A stretch of DNA of 64,000 bases from an uncultured bacterium (GTDB lineage Bacteria; Cyanobacteriota; Vampirovibrionia; Gastranaerophilales; Gastranaerophilaceae): positions 40,689-104,688 of the forward strand of contig CASDRS010000015.1 in assembly GCA_949283255.1 (NCBI GenBank). Reading direction: 5' to 3'. The translations under genes were made by a program, and so were the position numbers. A model generated the notes under the pieces. The model was not told the DNA's origin, made no database searches, and saw nothing but the letters and a program-made list of their open reading frames with translations. Positions 1 through 7,497 of this stretch are shown one piece after another (the first letter of the stretch is position 1; every line of letters starts with the position of its first letter).

Positions 1-241
1 CATTTTTAATAGAATAGTTTTCGGCATTTTGACCTATGTATCTTTTAAATACATTTAAAAAACATTCTTTGCCGTCAGAACCTCGTCTTACGCGAACTTT
101 TCCGATGTATCCTTCAAGACAACTGCCAATGTTGGTATGCGTCAGGGTTTCAACGTAGTTCCCTGTGAAGTTTGGAGCTTTGGCTTTCGTTTTTGAGCTG
201 TAGCAATATAAATTAGGATTAAATGAAATATTGTTTATCAT
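1..241 (-). CDS. Hypothetical protein, N-terminal part (runs off the left edge)
   Basis: An open frame of 80 codons begins with ATG at 239-241 and continues without a stop past base 1, so the C-terminus lies outside the window. The start reads MINNISFNPNLYCY, followed by a short KAPNFTG stretch, then a basic segment (GKVRVRRGSDGK). No domain is recognised and no signal peptide is obvious. No good Shine-Dalgarno sequence precedes the ATG, which lowers confidence in the exact start. It lies on the same strand as the two short genes to its right but 75 nt beyond them, so it may or may not share their transcript. Confidence 0.55.
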   Translation of the reverse strand, partial: MINNISFNPNLYCYSSKTKAKAPNFTGNYVETLTHTNIGSCLEGYIGKVRVRRGSDGKECFLNVFKRYIGQNAENYSIKN

Positions 242-315
242 ATCCCATTTAAGAAGGATGAAAATTCAGAATTGCTAAATTTGATAAAAGTGCTTAATAA
301 ATCTTAATCTACAAT

Positions 316-567
316 CTAACCTATCCAAGATTTTGTTGCGGTTGGAGGAAGTATTGTCGGCTGTGCAGTATCATATTTTGCTAAGTTGTGTGCAATATTT
401 GCAGAATCTGTATTAGCAGTAACTTTATCAATATTGTAATTTTGTGCAGCAGGGTTTGTTACGTTTGCCATTGTTGTCGCAGCGGTAGCAGAATTTGAAT
501 CACCGTATTGGGTGATAAAATCACTTCCTATTTTTGGTTGCATTGTAATTCCGTTTAGCTGAAACAT
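316..567 (-). CDS. Short hypothetical protein, second gene of a two-gene operon
   Basis: 83 codons, rich in Ala, Thr and Asn, with no signal peptide, membrane segment or known domain. The start ATG is preceded by an AGGAG sequence that sits at the end of the upstream gene, and the two genes are separated by only 8 nt, so they are almost certainly co-transcribed and possibly translationally coupled. I do not recognise the family. The operon is driven by one of the GCAAT-N18-TTTATATA elements described in the findings, which links it to the other lineage-specific genes of this window. Confidence 0.7.
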   Translation of the reverse strand: MFQLNGITMQPKIGSDFITQYGDSNSATAATTMANVTNPAAQNYNIDKVTANTDSANIAHNLAKYDTAQPTILPPTATKSWIG

Positions 568-575
568 TTTGGCTC

Positions 576-869
576 CTATCCTATTGAAAAGAATGAAACA
601 TTTTGTGGGGTATTATATCCGAAAAATCTGCTCATACCGCCTTTGTTGTAATCTTGTACAATATCATAATTTTTGATGATACCGTCCATGCCTTTTGAAA
701 CACCAAGGGCATCGTTAACTTTCATAGCTACGTTAGCCATCCCAAAAGTTCTGTTATCATAGTTTGGCATGCTGATTTTACTTGTATTATATGCGCTTGA
801 GACATCACCTGCATCCGTGTATCTGACACGTCCTATTGCGCCTATAGCTTGTTGATCTTCGTAGCCCAT
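576..869 (-). CDS. Short hypothetical protein, first gene of a two-gene operon
   Basis: 97 codons starting MGYEDQQAIG; a GAAGGAAG ribosome-binding site lies 5 nt before the ATG. The composition is mixed, with many Asn, Tyr and Gly residues and no membrane segment, signal peptide or recognisable domain. It ends with TAG just ahead of the next short gene (8-nt gap). The shared promoter element ends 35 nt upstream of the start. Function unknown; small size and soluble composition would suit a structural or accessory component, but this is speculation. Confidence 0.75.
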   Translation of the reverse strand: MGYEDQQAIGAIGRVRYTDAGDVSSAYNTSKISMPNYDNRTFGMANVAMKVNDALGVSKGMDGIIKNYDIVQDYNKGGMSRFFGYNTPQNVSFFSIG

Positions 870-1108
870 TGTTCTTCCTTCATAATCCTATTGTATATCT
901 TATATATATAAAGTATATAATATATAGAAAATTGCCTAATCGGCATGCTGACTGTTAACAAAAGTTAATATATCTATGTGGATTTTTCTTGTATATATCA
1001 TGCCCAACTTTTGTCGAACAAAAACGTAATGTTAAGTTTTGTAAAGTGTAAAACCTACACTATATAGGGCATTTTTGGTACTCAAAAAAAATTAATTAAA
1101 ACAATTTA
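870..1108. other. AT-rich intergenic region, no gene seen
   Basis: Between the minus-strand operon and the thrS promoter there is no supported reading frame. Apart from the promoter element at 905-935 the stretch is AT-rich. A segment near 1010-1070 (GAACAAA, then GTAATGTTAAG and AAAGTGTAAAACC) loosely resembles the sequence upstream of 36249-, which might be a shared activator region or chance similarity in AT-rich DNA. Confidence 0.4.
905..935 (-). promoter_or_regulatory. GCAAT-N18-TTTATATA element before 869-
   Basis: Read on the minus strand, GCAAT (931-935) is followed after exactly 18 nt by TTTATATA (905-912), 35 nt before the ATG of the operon. The site before 36249- matches at both blocks with identical spacing, and the identity extends to GGCAATT and ATACTTTATATATA. 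The spacing is compatible with a promoter, but GCAAT is not a normal sigma-70 -35 box. Confidence 0.6.
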
Positions 1109-1137
1109 TTGACATTTAAAATGTTCTATGCCATAAT
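1109..1137 (+). promoter_or_regulatory. Sigma-70-type promoter for the thrS leader
   Basis: A perfect TTGACA (1109-1114) is followed after 17 nt by CATAAT (1132-1137), predicting transcription from about 1144. This gives a leader of roughly 365 nt before thrS, much longer than elsewhere in the window, and the transcript would include the structured element at 1306-1448. Confidence 0.65.
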
Positions 1138-1305
1138 AAGTACATAAGATTTAAGTGTAGTCGAAACACTAAATATAAATAGATTCATTAACCCCAAAAA
1201 CATATAAACTCCTAAATAATAAACACTAAAAGAGACCATTAGGATGCAGAAAACGACCCACTCAGAAAATTAGAATTTATTTTTAAATATCATTTTTTAA
1301 TGCTT

Positions 1306-1448
1306 GTATTTGCTTTTTATGGGTGGTATAACCTTACTTGTACAGTTAGGGGGATCCGCCCCAAGGTGCGTATGCCGTTCCTGTTTTTTAGTTCGTGAGA
1401 GGCTTATGGATTAAGATAGCAGGTTGCTCGTAGTAGCGAAGGCAATAC
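1306..1448 (+). ncRNA. ssrS: Structured RNA in the thrS leader, 6S-like candidate
   Basis: The 143-nt element is far more GC-rich than its flanks. Its ends pair: GTA-(T)-TTGC-TTT at 1306-1316 with GAA-(G)-GCAA-TAC at 1438-1448. A short hairpin (GGTGCG / CCGTTCC, 1365-1381) lies at the centre, and a small GCT/AGC hairpin (1424-1435) lies on the 3' arm. This rod with a central apical hairpin and a 3'-side bubble hairpin is the 6S RNA architecture, and the apical part resembles what I recall of the E. coli 6S apex (GGUGAGCAUGCUCGGUCC). Pairing of the middle part is uncertain, with competing local helices GGGTGG/CCGCCC and CCTTAC/GTTAGG. It could instead be an unknown thrS leader. A GGGTGGTA near the start recalls a T-box, but no stem I is visible. 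Confidence 0.42.
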
Positions 1449-1509
1449 TTATATATATGTTGTTATTTGAGTATTCACGCATCGCAGAAGGATATGAAAG
1501 GATTAAAAA

Positions 1510-3303
1510 ATGGAAAAAAACAATGAAACTCTTCATGTGTTGAGACACTCAACATCTCACATTATGGCACAGGCTGTTCAGAAGCTGTTTCCGTCAGCAA
1601 AGTTGGCTATCGGACCTGCTACTGACACCGGTTTTTATTATGACTTCGATTTAACTGACGGGCATGCTTTTACGCATGATGACCTTGAAAAGATTGAAGA
1701 AGAAATGAAAAACATAATTAAGCAGAATCTCACATTTGAAAAATATGAGATTAAAGATGTTGATGCTCAGATTGCAGAGTTCAAGCGTGAGGGCGAAATT
1801 TACAAGGCTGAATTATTGGAAGAGCACAGAAACGACAATCCTACTTTATATTTAACAAAAGATAAAGATGGAAATGTATTGTTTAATGACCTTTGTGCAG
1901 GACCTCACATCCCTAATACATCTTATATTAAGGGTAATGCTTTAAAATTGTTAAAGGTTGCAGGTGCTTATTGGCGTGGTAATGAAAAGAATAAGATGTT
2001 ACAACGTATATATGCAACTGTTTTCTGGACAAAAGAAGATTTGGCAGATTATCTTCATTTCTTGGAAGAAGCTGAGAAGCGTGATCATAGAAAATTAGGT
2101 GCAAAACTTGATTTGTTCTCTACAAGAGAAGAACTTGGCGGAGGGCTTGTTTTGTGGCATCCTAACCTTGCAATTGTCAGAGAGGAAATTGAAAATTACT
2201 GGAGAACTGAACACAGAAAACGTGGTTATGTGATAGTAAACACTCCTCATATTGCAAAATCTAAGTTGTGGGAAATTTCAGGACACGCAGATCACTATAA
2301 AGAAAATATGTTCTTTATTCAAAAGGATGATGATAGTGATGATCAATTTATATTAAAGCCAATGAATTGTCCTTTCCATATATTAATATATCAGGCAAAC
2401 AGATACTCATATCGTTCTTTACCTTTAAGAATGGCCGAATTGGGTACTGTTTACAGAAAAGAAAAATCAGGAGCTTTGTCTGGTTTGACACGTGTTCAAG
2501 GCTTTACTCAAGATGATGCTCATATTTTCTGTACGCCAGAGCAGTTAGTTGATGAAATTAATGAAATTATTGACTTTGTCGCAGACACTATGAAGATTTT
2601 CAAGATGGATTTTGAGGTTGAACTTTCAACACGTCCTGAAAGTTATGTTGGTGAAATTGAAAATTGGGACAGAGCCGAAGCTGGTCTAAAAGAAGCTATG
2701 GACAAGCGTGGTATGAAATATGATATTAACGAAGGTGACGGAGCTTTTTATGGTCCTAAAATTGATTTCAAGGTAAAAGATGCTATCGGTAGAACTTGGC
2801 AGTGTGCTACTATCCAGTTAGACTTCAATCTTCCTGAAAGATTTGATATTAAATATCAGGATAAAGACGGACAGATGAAGACTCCTGTTATGTTGCACCG
2901 TGTAATCTTCGGATCTATGGAAAGATTCCATGGTATTTTAATCGAACATTACGCAGGAGCTTTCCCTACTTGGCTTGCTCCAACTCAGGTTGCTATTGTT
3001 CCTATCAGCAATGACAAGCATACTGAGTTTGCCGAAAAGGTTTATAAGAAGATGCGTGATGCCGGAATTAGGGCTCATCTTGATGACAGATCTGAAAGTA
3101 TGAATTATAAAATCAGAGAAAGTCTGCAAGATAAGAAGATTCCTTATGTTTGCGTAATCGGCGATAAGGAAATCGAGTCTGATTCTGTTGCTGTAAGAGC
3201 AAGAGGTATCGGACAAATCGGTACATTCACTGTTGATGATTTTATTTCAAAGATAGAAGAAGAAATAAAATCAAGAAGCTGTGATTCTTTTGCAAAAGCT
3301 TAA
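1510..3303 (+). CDS. thrS: Threonyl-tRNA synthetase lacking the TGS domain
   Basis: 597 codons; charges tRNA-Thr in the cytoplasm. The protein starts directly in the editing domain, whose HxxxH zinc-type motif is at residues 13-17 (HSTSH), followed by the CAGPH segment. The class II catalytic core has motif 2 (GTVYRKEKSGALSGLTRVQ), the zinc ligands in MNCPFH, DDAH and MLHRVIFGSMERF (motif 3), then the anticodon-binding domain. The usual N-terminal TGS domain (about 60 residues) is absent, and an in-frame TAA at 1504-1506, two codons before the ATG, rules out a longer start. AAAGGA at 1497-1502 is a good ribosome-binding site. It is a single-gene unit: its own leader precedes it and a strong terminator follows. 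infC and rplT, often downstream of thrS, are not here. Confidence 0.96.
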   Translation: MEKNNETLHVLRHSTSHIMAQAVQKLFPSAKLAIGPATDTGFYYDFDLTDGHAFTHDDLEKIEEEMKNIIKQNLTFEKYEIKDVDAQIAEFKREGEIYKAELLEEHRNDNPTLYLTKDKDGNVLFNDLCAGPHIPNTSYIKGNALKLLKVAGAYWRGNEKNKMLQRIYATVFWTKEDLADYLHFLEEAEKRDHRKLGAKLDLFSTREELGGGLVLWHPNLAIVREEIENYWRTEHRKRGYVIVNTPHIAKSKLWEISGHADHYKENMFFIQKDDDSDDQFILKPMNCPFHILIYQANRYSYRSLPLRMAELGTVYRKEKSGALSGLTRVQGFTQDDAHIFCTPEQLVDEINEIIDFVADTMKIFKMDFEVELSTRPESYVGEIENWDRAEAGLKEAMDKRGMKYDINEGDGAFYGPKIDFKVKDAIGRTWQCATIQLDFNLPERFDIKYQDKDGQMKTPVMLHRVIFGSMERFHGILIEHYAGAFPTWLAPTQVAIVPISNDKHTEFAEKVYKKMRDAGIRAHLDDRSESMNYKIRESLQDKKIPYVCVIGDKEIESDSVAVRARGIGQIGTFTVDDFISKIEEEIKSRSCDSFAKA

Positions 3304-3311
3304 GTTTAAAA

Positions 3312-3339
3312 TCCCCTCTTTCTAAGAGGGGATTTTTTT
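3312..3339 (+). terminator. Intrinsic terminator of thrS
   Basis: A 9-bp perfect stem (TCCCCTCTT / AAGAGGGGA) with a TCT loop is followed by seven T residues, beginning 8 nt after the thrS stop. Confidence 0.93.
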
Positions 3340-3429
3340 GTATCTTAGTGGTGTAAAGTCTTTATAAATCAGTTTTTTATTGAACTTTTTTTATAGTAAT
3401 ATCGTTACGTTACTGTAAATGAGGTAAAA

Positions 3430-3999
3430 ATGAAAAAGTTTGCATTAATATTTTCTGTTTTTTTGTTAGCTGCTCAAATGGTGAGCGCTGAAAGCAGATA
3501 TTATACTATTCAGCAGGGGGTTCCTTATTTTTATGGTGGAATCCCGACCGGTAATTTTGTCTCACATTCCAGTTGTGACCCTTTTATGGTAAAGATTGAC
3601 GGGATAAAATATTATATGATGTACAAAGGGGCTTCAAATCCGAGTGTAAAGACTTTGGTTGGCTGTTCTGGGCAAAGTAAATTTGACTTTTTTACTCCAT
3701 TAAGAGATATGGAAAGTGATAATAATTATTCGAAACTGACGGCATCCGAGTTGCAAAAGGCTGGTGTCAGACTTGTTGCCACGGATATTCACGACACTCT
3801 TTTGTATAACCAGCCTGATAAAGATTTTAATTTGAGTAAAGTCTCATATATCGATATGGACAGGCTTAGAATTACTCCTGCAGCTGTAGGGTATGGAAAT
3901 TTCGACTTGTATATTAAAAAAGATAACGGCAATCTAAAAAAAATAATAGGAAAAGTTTATGTATTGCCTACTCGTCGAGCAGAGAGAATGTTTGATTAA
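3430..3999 (+). CDS. Secreted hypothetical protein
   Basis: 189 codons. The N-terminus MKKFALIFSVFLLAAQMVSA is a classic Sec signal peptide, probably cleaved after ALA-type VSA at about residue 20, so the mature protein should be periplasmic or outer-membrane associated. The mature part holds two Cys residues (near 41 and 69) that could form a disulfide, and the sequence otherwise looks like a soluble mixed alpha/beta domain. No family is recognised. GAGG sits 5 nt before the ATG. It converges with rlmN: the two stop codons overlap within TTAA at 3996-3999 and no terminator separates them. Confidence 0.8.
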   Translation: MKKFALIFSVFLLAAQMVSAESRYYTIQQGVPYFYGGIPTGNFVSHSSCDPFMVKIDGIKYYMMYKGASNPSVKTLVGCSGQSKFDFFTPLRDMESDNNYSKLTASELQKAGVRLVATDIHDTLLYNQPDKDFNLSKVSYIDMDRLRITPAAVGYGNFDLYIKKDNGNLKKIIGKVYVLPTRRAERMFD

Positions 4000-5015
4000 T
4001 CAACTTTCCCTTTTAACTGCCCGCAAGCAGCGTCAATATCTGCTCCTCTCTCCAGACGAACTGTGACTTTTTTGCCTGAATGTTCAAGTAAATATTTGAA
4101 TTGCATAATTGATTTGTTATCAGGTCTTTTGTAATCATTCTGTGCTGTCGGATTGTATGGGATTAAATTAATATTGCACTTAATATCGTGAAGATAATGA
4201 GCAAGCTCTTTAGCTGCTTCCACTGTGTCATTAAGTCCTTTAATAAGAAGATATTCTATCGTAATCCTTCTGCCAGTTTGGTTTACGTAATATTTTAAAG
4301 CTTTTTTAAGCTCATCCATATTGTATTTATTTTCAATTTGCATTAATTTACTTCTTATAGCGTGGTTTGGTGCGTGAAGCGATATTGCAAGAGTTGATTG
4401 CAAGTTTAAGTCCGCAAGCTTGTATATCTGAGGAATTATTCCGCTGGTTGATACTGTTAGCCTTCTTGCACCTATTTGAAAATCTTCGTTAAATATTTCC
4501 ATCGCTTTTAGAACTTGGTCAAGATTTAAAAGGGGTTCTCCCTGACCCATAAATACAACGTTTGTAACTTTTAAACCTGTATCTCTTTGGATTGTTAAAA
4601 CTTGTTCTATTATTTCTTTGTAGGTTAAATTTCTGATAAATCCTCTTTTGCCTGTAGCGCAAAACGAGCAGTTAACAGCGCACCCTACTTGTGAACTTAC
4701 GCAGGCTGTGAGATTTGCACGGTTGTCAAATCGCATAAGCACTGTCTCAACGCATTCGCCATCAGGATATTCTAACAGGTATTTTATTGTTCCGTCTGAG
4801 CTTACCTGTTTTACTTTAATTTTTGTTTCGGATACTGTTGCTATCTGTTTCAATTCTTCTCGGAATTTTACTGACAGGTCTGTCATTTCGTCAATTGAAG
4901 ATACAGATTTTAAATATATCCAGTTATGAATTTGGCGTGCTCGAAATTTGGATGCTTTTAGTTCATCCGTAATTTTTTCTATTTCTGATTGCGTTAAGCC
5001 TGATAAAATTTCCAT
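3996..5015 (-). CDS. rlmN: 23S rRNA/tRNA adenine-C2 methyltransferase RlmN
   Basis: 339 codons. A radical-SAM enzyme that methylates A2503 of 23S rRNA and, in characterised relatives, A37 of some tRNAs. The iron-sulfur motif CxxxCxxC is at C112, C116 and C119 (GCAVNCSFCATG). The GGEP-like SAM-binding stretch reads MGQGEPLLN, and the C-terminal methyl-carrying cysteine appears in DAACGQLKGK (C331). Length is typical of the family. Its stop overlaps that of the convergent secreted hypothetical. The gene upstream on the same strand (5064-5741) is close enough (48 nt) to share the transcript. Confidence 0.95.
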   Translation of the reverse strand: MEILSGLTQSEIEKITDELKASKFRARQIHNWIYLKSVSSIDEMTDLSVKFREELKQIATVSETKIKVKQVSSDGTIKYLLEYPDGECVETVLMRFDNRANLTACVSSQVGCAVNCSFCATGKRGFIRNLTYKEIIEQVLTIQRDTGLKVTNVVFMGQGEPLLNLDQVLKAMEIFNEDFQIGARRLTVSTSGIIPQIYKLADLNLQSTLAISLHAPNHAIRSKLMQIENKYNMDELKKALKYYVNQTGRRITIEYLLIKGLNDTVEAAKELAHYLHDIKCNINLIPYNPTAQNDYKRPDNKSIMQFKYLLEHSGKKVTVRLERGADIDAACGQLKGKVD

Positions 5016-5063
5016 AATTTAATTATTGCATGCTGAAATGGTTTCTACAATAAGAAATTTTTA

Positions 5064-5741
5064 TTAACTTAATTTGTTTATTTTTGCGACGTAAAAATCA
5101 ATAATTTCTACCATAGAATGAAGCATTAGTGCGACTGGCTCGACTTCTTCTTTCCATTGTTTATATCCGCAAGATGAAGGCAGAATACTCAGCGGATTAT
5201 CAGGGAAATCTCTGCATATTTGAGGTCTGTTTTCGTAGTCTGAGCATTTCTTATCTTCTGTCAATTTTGGACAGTGGTAGAAATACACATCATACTCTTT
5301 GTTCTTTTCAAGAAGTTCTATATATTCAGGGTAAACTTTGCGGGCTTCTTCTTTACTTTCGTATGGAATAAAGACGCTTAAAAACTGTTGTGCAAAATTG
5401 TCTCCGTTATCGGCTTTTTGTCTTAATTCTTCGGGTGAAAATTCGCTGCAAGCGAGATTACAGCAAGTCGCACATCCTACACAATGAAAATTCTTGCGGT
5501 AAGCTAATATTTCATTGAGTTTGCGGTATATTTCTTTTGAAATATCACCCGTTAGAAGTTTAACGGTTTCTTGCTGCCATTTTGCGCCAAGAGAATCTTT
5601 TTCGTATTTATCAAAAATTTCTCCGTTAAAATCTTTAGGTTTTATTTCATCAACCTTCGATTTTATTTCTTCCGCTGATTTTAAGAAAATCTCTCTATAT
5701 TCTTTTCGTAAAGTTTTTATTGTATGATCCAAATCTACCAT
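5064..5741 (-). CDS. YkgJ-type cysteine-cluster protein
   Basis: 225 codons. The core reads CVGCATCCNLACSEFS, then, after a helical spacer, CPKLTEDKKCSDYENRP and a CRDFP segment, the pattern of the YkgJ/Fe-S-or-zinc-binding cysteine cluster family (UPF0153). The metal and role are not established for the family in general. The first 90 residues are helical and charged. A paralogue with the same order of motifs is at 10024-10608. The gene lies just upstream of rlmN on the same strand. It could contribute to metal-cluster or rRNA-modification chemistry, but the context is only suggestive. Confidence 0.85.
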   Translation of the reverse strand: MVDLDHTIKTLRKEYREIFLKSAEEIKSKVDEIKPKDFNGEIFDKYEKDSLGAKWQQETVKLLTGDISKEIYRKLNEILAYRKNFHCVGCATCCNLACSEFSPEELRQKADNGDNFAQQFLSVFIPYESKEEARKVYPEYIELLEKNKEYDVYFYHCPKLTEDKKCSDYENRPQICRDFPDNPLSILPSSCGYKQWKEEVEPVALMLHSMVEIIDFYVAKINKLS

Positions 5742-5760
5742 AATAAGTATTTTAGCATAA

Positions 5761-5788
5761 AAAAAGCGGAATAAATATTCCGCTTTTT
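5761..5788 (-). terminator. Terminator of the activase gene
   Basis: A perfect palindrome, AAAAAGCGGAATA / TATTCCGCTTTTT around a 2-nt centre, starts 10 nt beyond the activase stop and carries T-runs in both directions. It insulates the activase from the YkgJ-type gene downstream. Confidence 0.9.
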
Positions 5789-5797
5789 AAACTTGAT

Positions 5798-6802
5798 TTA
5801 TGAAATATCCCATCTTCCGCAGGTTCCGCCCCATCTGGCGATAATATTACCTTTGATATCTTTGATTTTATCATAATGAGGAACTTCACCTTCTCCTTCA
5901 AGGATAGTGATTACTTCACAATTGTTAGAGCATCCGTTACAATCACAAGTGATTGAGTGGAAATGCATATCGCCGACTTCCCAACCTTTGAATTTTGTAT
6001 TGGCTTCTGTGTATTGATGATTTTCCATAGCCAACAATGCTGCTCCGATAGCTCCCATTGTTTGGTGGTTTTCTGGAACTACAACTTTTTGGCCCAAAGC
6101 TTCTTCAAAAGCTTTTACCATACCTGAATTCGTTGCAACTCCGCCTTGGAAAGTAATTATTGGTAACAATTCCTTACCAAGTGCAAGGTTGCTCAGATAA
6201 TTTCTTACAAGAGCCTGACAAAGTCCGTATAGCAAGTCTTCAACAGGATAGCCCAGTTGTTGTTTATGGATAAGGTCGCTTTCTGCAAAAACTCCGCAAC
6301 GACCTGCAATTCTTGCAGGGTTTGTTGATTTTAGTGCCGTTTCCCCAAAAATTTCAATAGGAACATTCAGACGATTTGCCTGCTGGTCTAAGAAACTTCC
6401 TGTTCCGGCTGCGCAAACTGTGTTCATTGCAAAGTCTGTTACAATACCATCTCTTAAAATAATAATCTTACTGTCTTGTCCGCCTATTTCAAGTATTGTT
6501 TGAACTCCAGGAACATTTGTACTTGCCGCTACTGCGTGTGCCGTAATCTCGTTTTTTATAATATCGGCTCCAACTAAAGCTCCTGCCAAATTTCTGCCTG
6601 AACCTGTTGTTCCGACACCCATTACTGTATAATCTGTAAGCTTTTTCTTATATAATTCTTTTAAGCCCTGTTGTACTGCAAGAACCGGCTTTCCTGAAGT
6701 TCTAAGCATGTAACTGTCAACATACTTCCCATTTTCATCAACCAGTGCAAGTTTTGTCGTTACAGATCCGACATCAATCCCTAAATATACTGTTAAACTC
6801 AT
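5798..6802 (-). CDS. 2-hydroxyacyl-CoA dehydratase-type activase (BadF/BadG/BcrA/HgdC ATPase)
   Basis: 334 codons. Members of this family are [4Fe-4S] ATPases of the ASKHA fold that inject one electron into 2-hydroxyacyl-CoA dehydratases or benzoyl-CoA-type reductases. Visible features are the phosphate loop GIDVGSVTTK (residues 8-17), GVGTTGSGR, the cluster cysteines in NTVCAAGTGS (C130) and AGRCGVFAES (C169), and the second nucleotide loop GGVATNSG. The C-terminal 55 residues (CDCNGCSNNCEV) resemble the start of the extra region seen in the long fused versions of the family, cut short here. No dehydratase subunit is adjacent, so the partner is unknown. These enzymes are oxygen-sensitive, consistent with an anaerobe. 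GAGG precedes the ATG by 7 nt. Confidence 0.9.
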   Translation of the reverse strand: MSLTVYLGIDVGSVTTKLALVDENGKYVDSYMLRTSGKPVLAVQQGLKELYKKKLTDYTVMGVGTTGSGRNLAGALVGADIIKNEITAHAVAASTNVPGVQTILEIGGQDSKIIILRDGIVTDFAMNTVCAAGTGSFLDQQANRLNVPIEIFGETALKSTNPARIAGRCGVFAESDLIHKQQLGYPVEDLLYGLCQALVRNYLSNLALGKELLPIITFQGGVATNSGMVKAFEEALGQKVVVPENHQTMGAIGAALLAMENHQYTEANTKFKGWEVGDMHFHSITCDCNGCSNNCEVITILEGEGEVPHYDKIKDIKGNIIARWGGTCGRWDIS

Positions 6803-6936
6803 TTATTATCCTCTATAATTTCTTATTTTTATGCTGTTATCATATCACAAAAATAAAATTATTTAATCGGGTAGTTACAAAAATATATTTATTGTGCTAA
6901 TATATTTTTGTAGAATGAAGAGGTAGGCTTTTTATT

Positions 6937-7476
6937 ATGAAAAAAATGAGTGTTGTTAAATCAATTTTAATATTAACTGTAATGTTTGGATTGGGCGGTT
7001 TGTCTATTGCTCAAAATATTACTATAGACCCATATAAAACTATATCCGCTGTTGATGCGGCATTAGTGCCAAAGACAACGGCTTCAATTGCTGCTAATAA
7101 CGGTAAGGTTTATGAATATGTTTTACCTTTGGCGATTGTTGCTAACCCTAAAAAATATTTGGGTAAGAATGTGAAATTTAAAGCAAAATTTGATAAATTC
7201 GCAACGCTCGGTTTGGATTATAAACCTGCTTTCAGAAGCTCTGAAAAATACATTTCTTTCCTTATCCAAAGAGATGATGTGAAAGATCACGATATTCCTC
7301 TTTCAGAGTTGAAAATATTCTTAAACAGAACAGAAGCTGAAAAACATATAGATTTGAATTCAGGTGACGAAATTGAGGTTTGCGGACGAGTTTTCTCTAC
7401 TGCTCTCGGTGATGCGTGGATGGATGTAGATAAATTTACTGTTCTAAAATCTACACCAAAACCTGAAAATAAATAG
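6937..7476 (+). CDS. Secreted hypothetical protein with OB-fold-like C-terminus
   Basis: 179 codons. Residues 1-25 form a Sec signal peptide ending LSIAQ. The second half (YLGKNVKFKAKF ... GDEIEVCGRVFS ... DAWMDVDKF) has the alternating pattern of a small beta-barrel of the OB type, as in proteins described only as domains of unknown function. A family name cannot be assigned. It precedes the GH57 gene by 21 nt on the same strand, so the two probably share a transcript, although the GH57 product has no signal peptide. A TTATTG / TAGAAT pair with a 16-nt spacer lies 6900-6920 upstream. Confidence 0.75.
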   Translation: MKKMSVVKSILILTVMFGLGGLSIAQNITIDPYKTISAVDAALVPKTTASIAANNGKVYEYVLPLAIVANPKKYLGKNVKFKAKFDKFATLGLDYKPAFRSSEKYISFLIQRDDVKDHDIPLSELKIFLNRTEAEKHIDLNSGDEIEVCGRVFSTALGDAWMDVDKFTVLKSTPKPENK

Positions 7477-7497
7477 TTATTGAGATGGAGTTGAGAA

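Noticed and set aside
1008..1070. Upstream similarity (GAACAAA and AAAACC blocks) between the 869- and 36249- promoter regions as a conserved activator site
   Set aside because: The distance to the promoter element differs (over 70 nt against about 1 nt), and similar AACAAA-TGTAA words occur in other AT-rich gaps, so chance is not excluded.
1318..1330. GGGTGGTA as a T-box for threonine
   Set aside because: The AT-rich stretch before it contains no stem I or specifier-loop-like structure and the typical T-box tail (ACCGCG) is absent.
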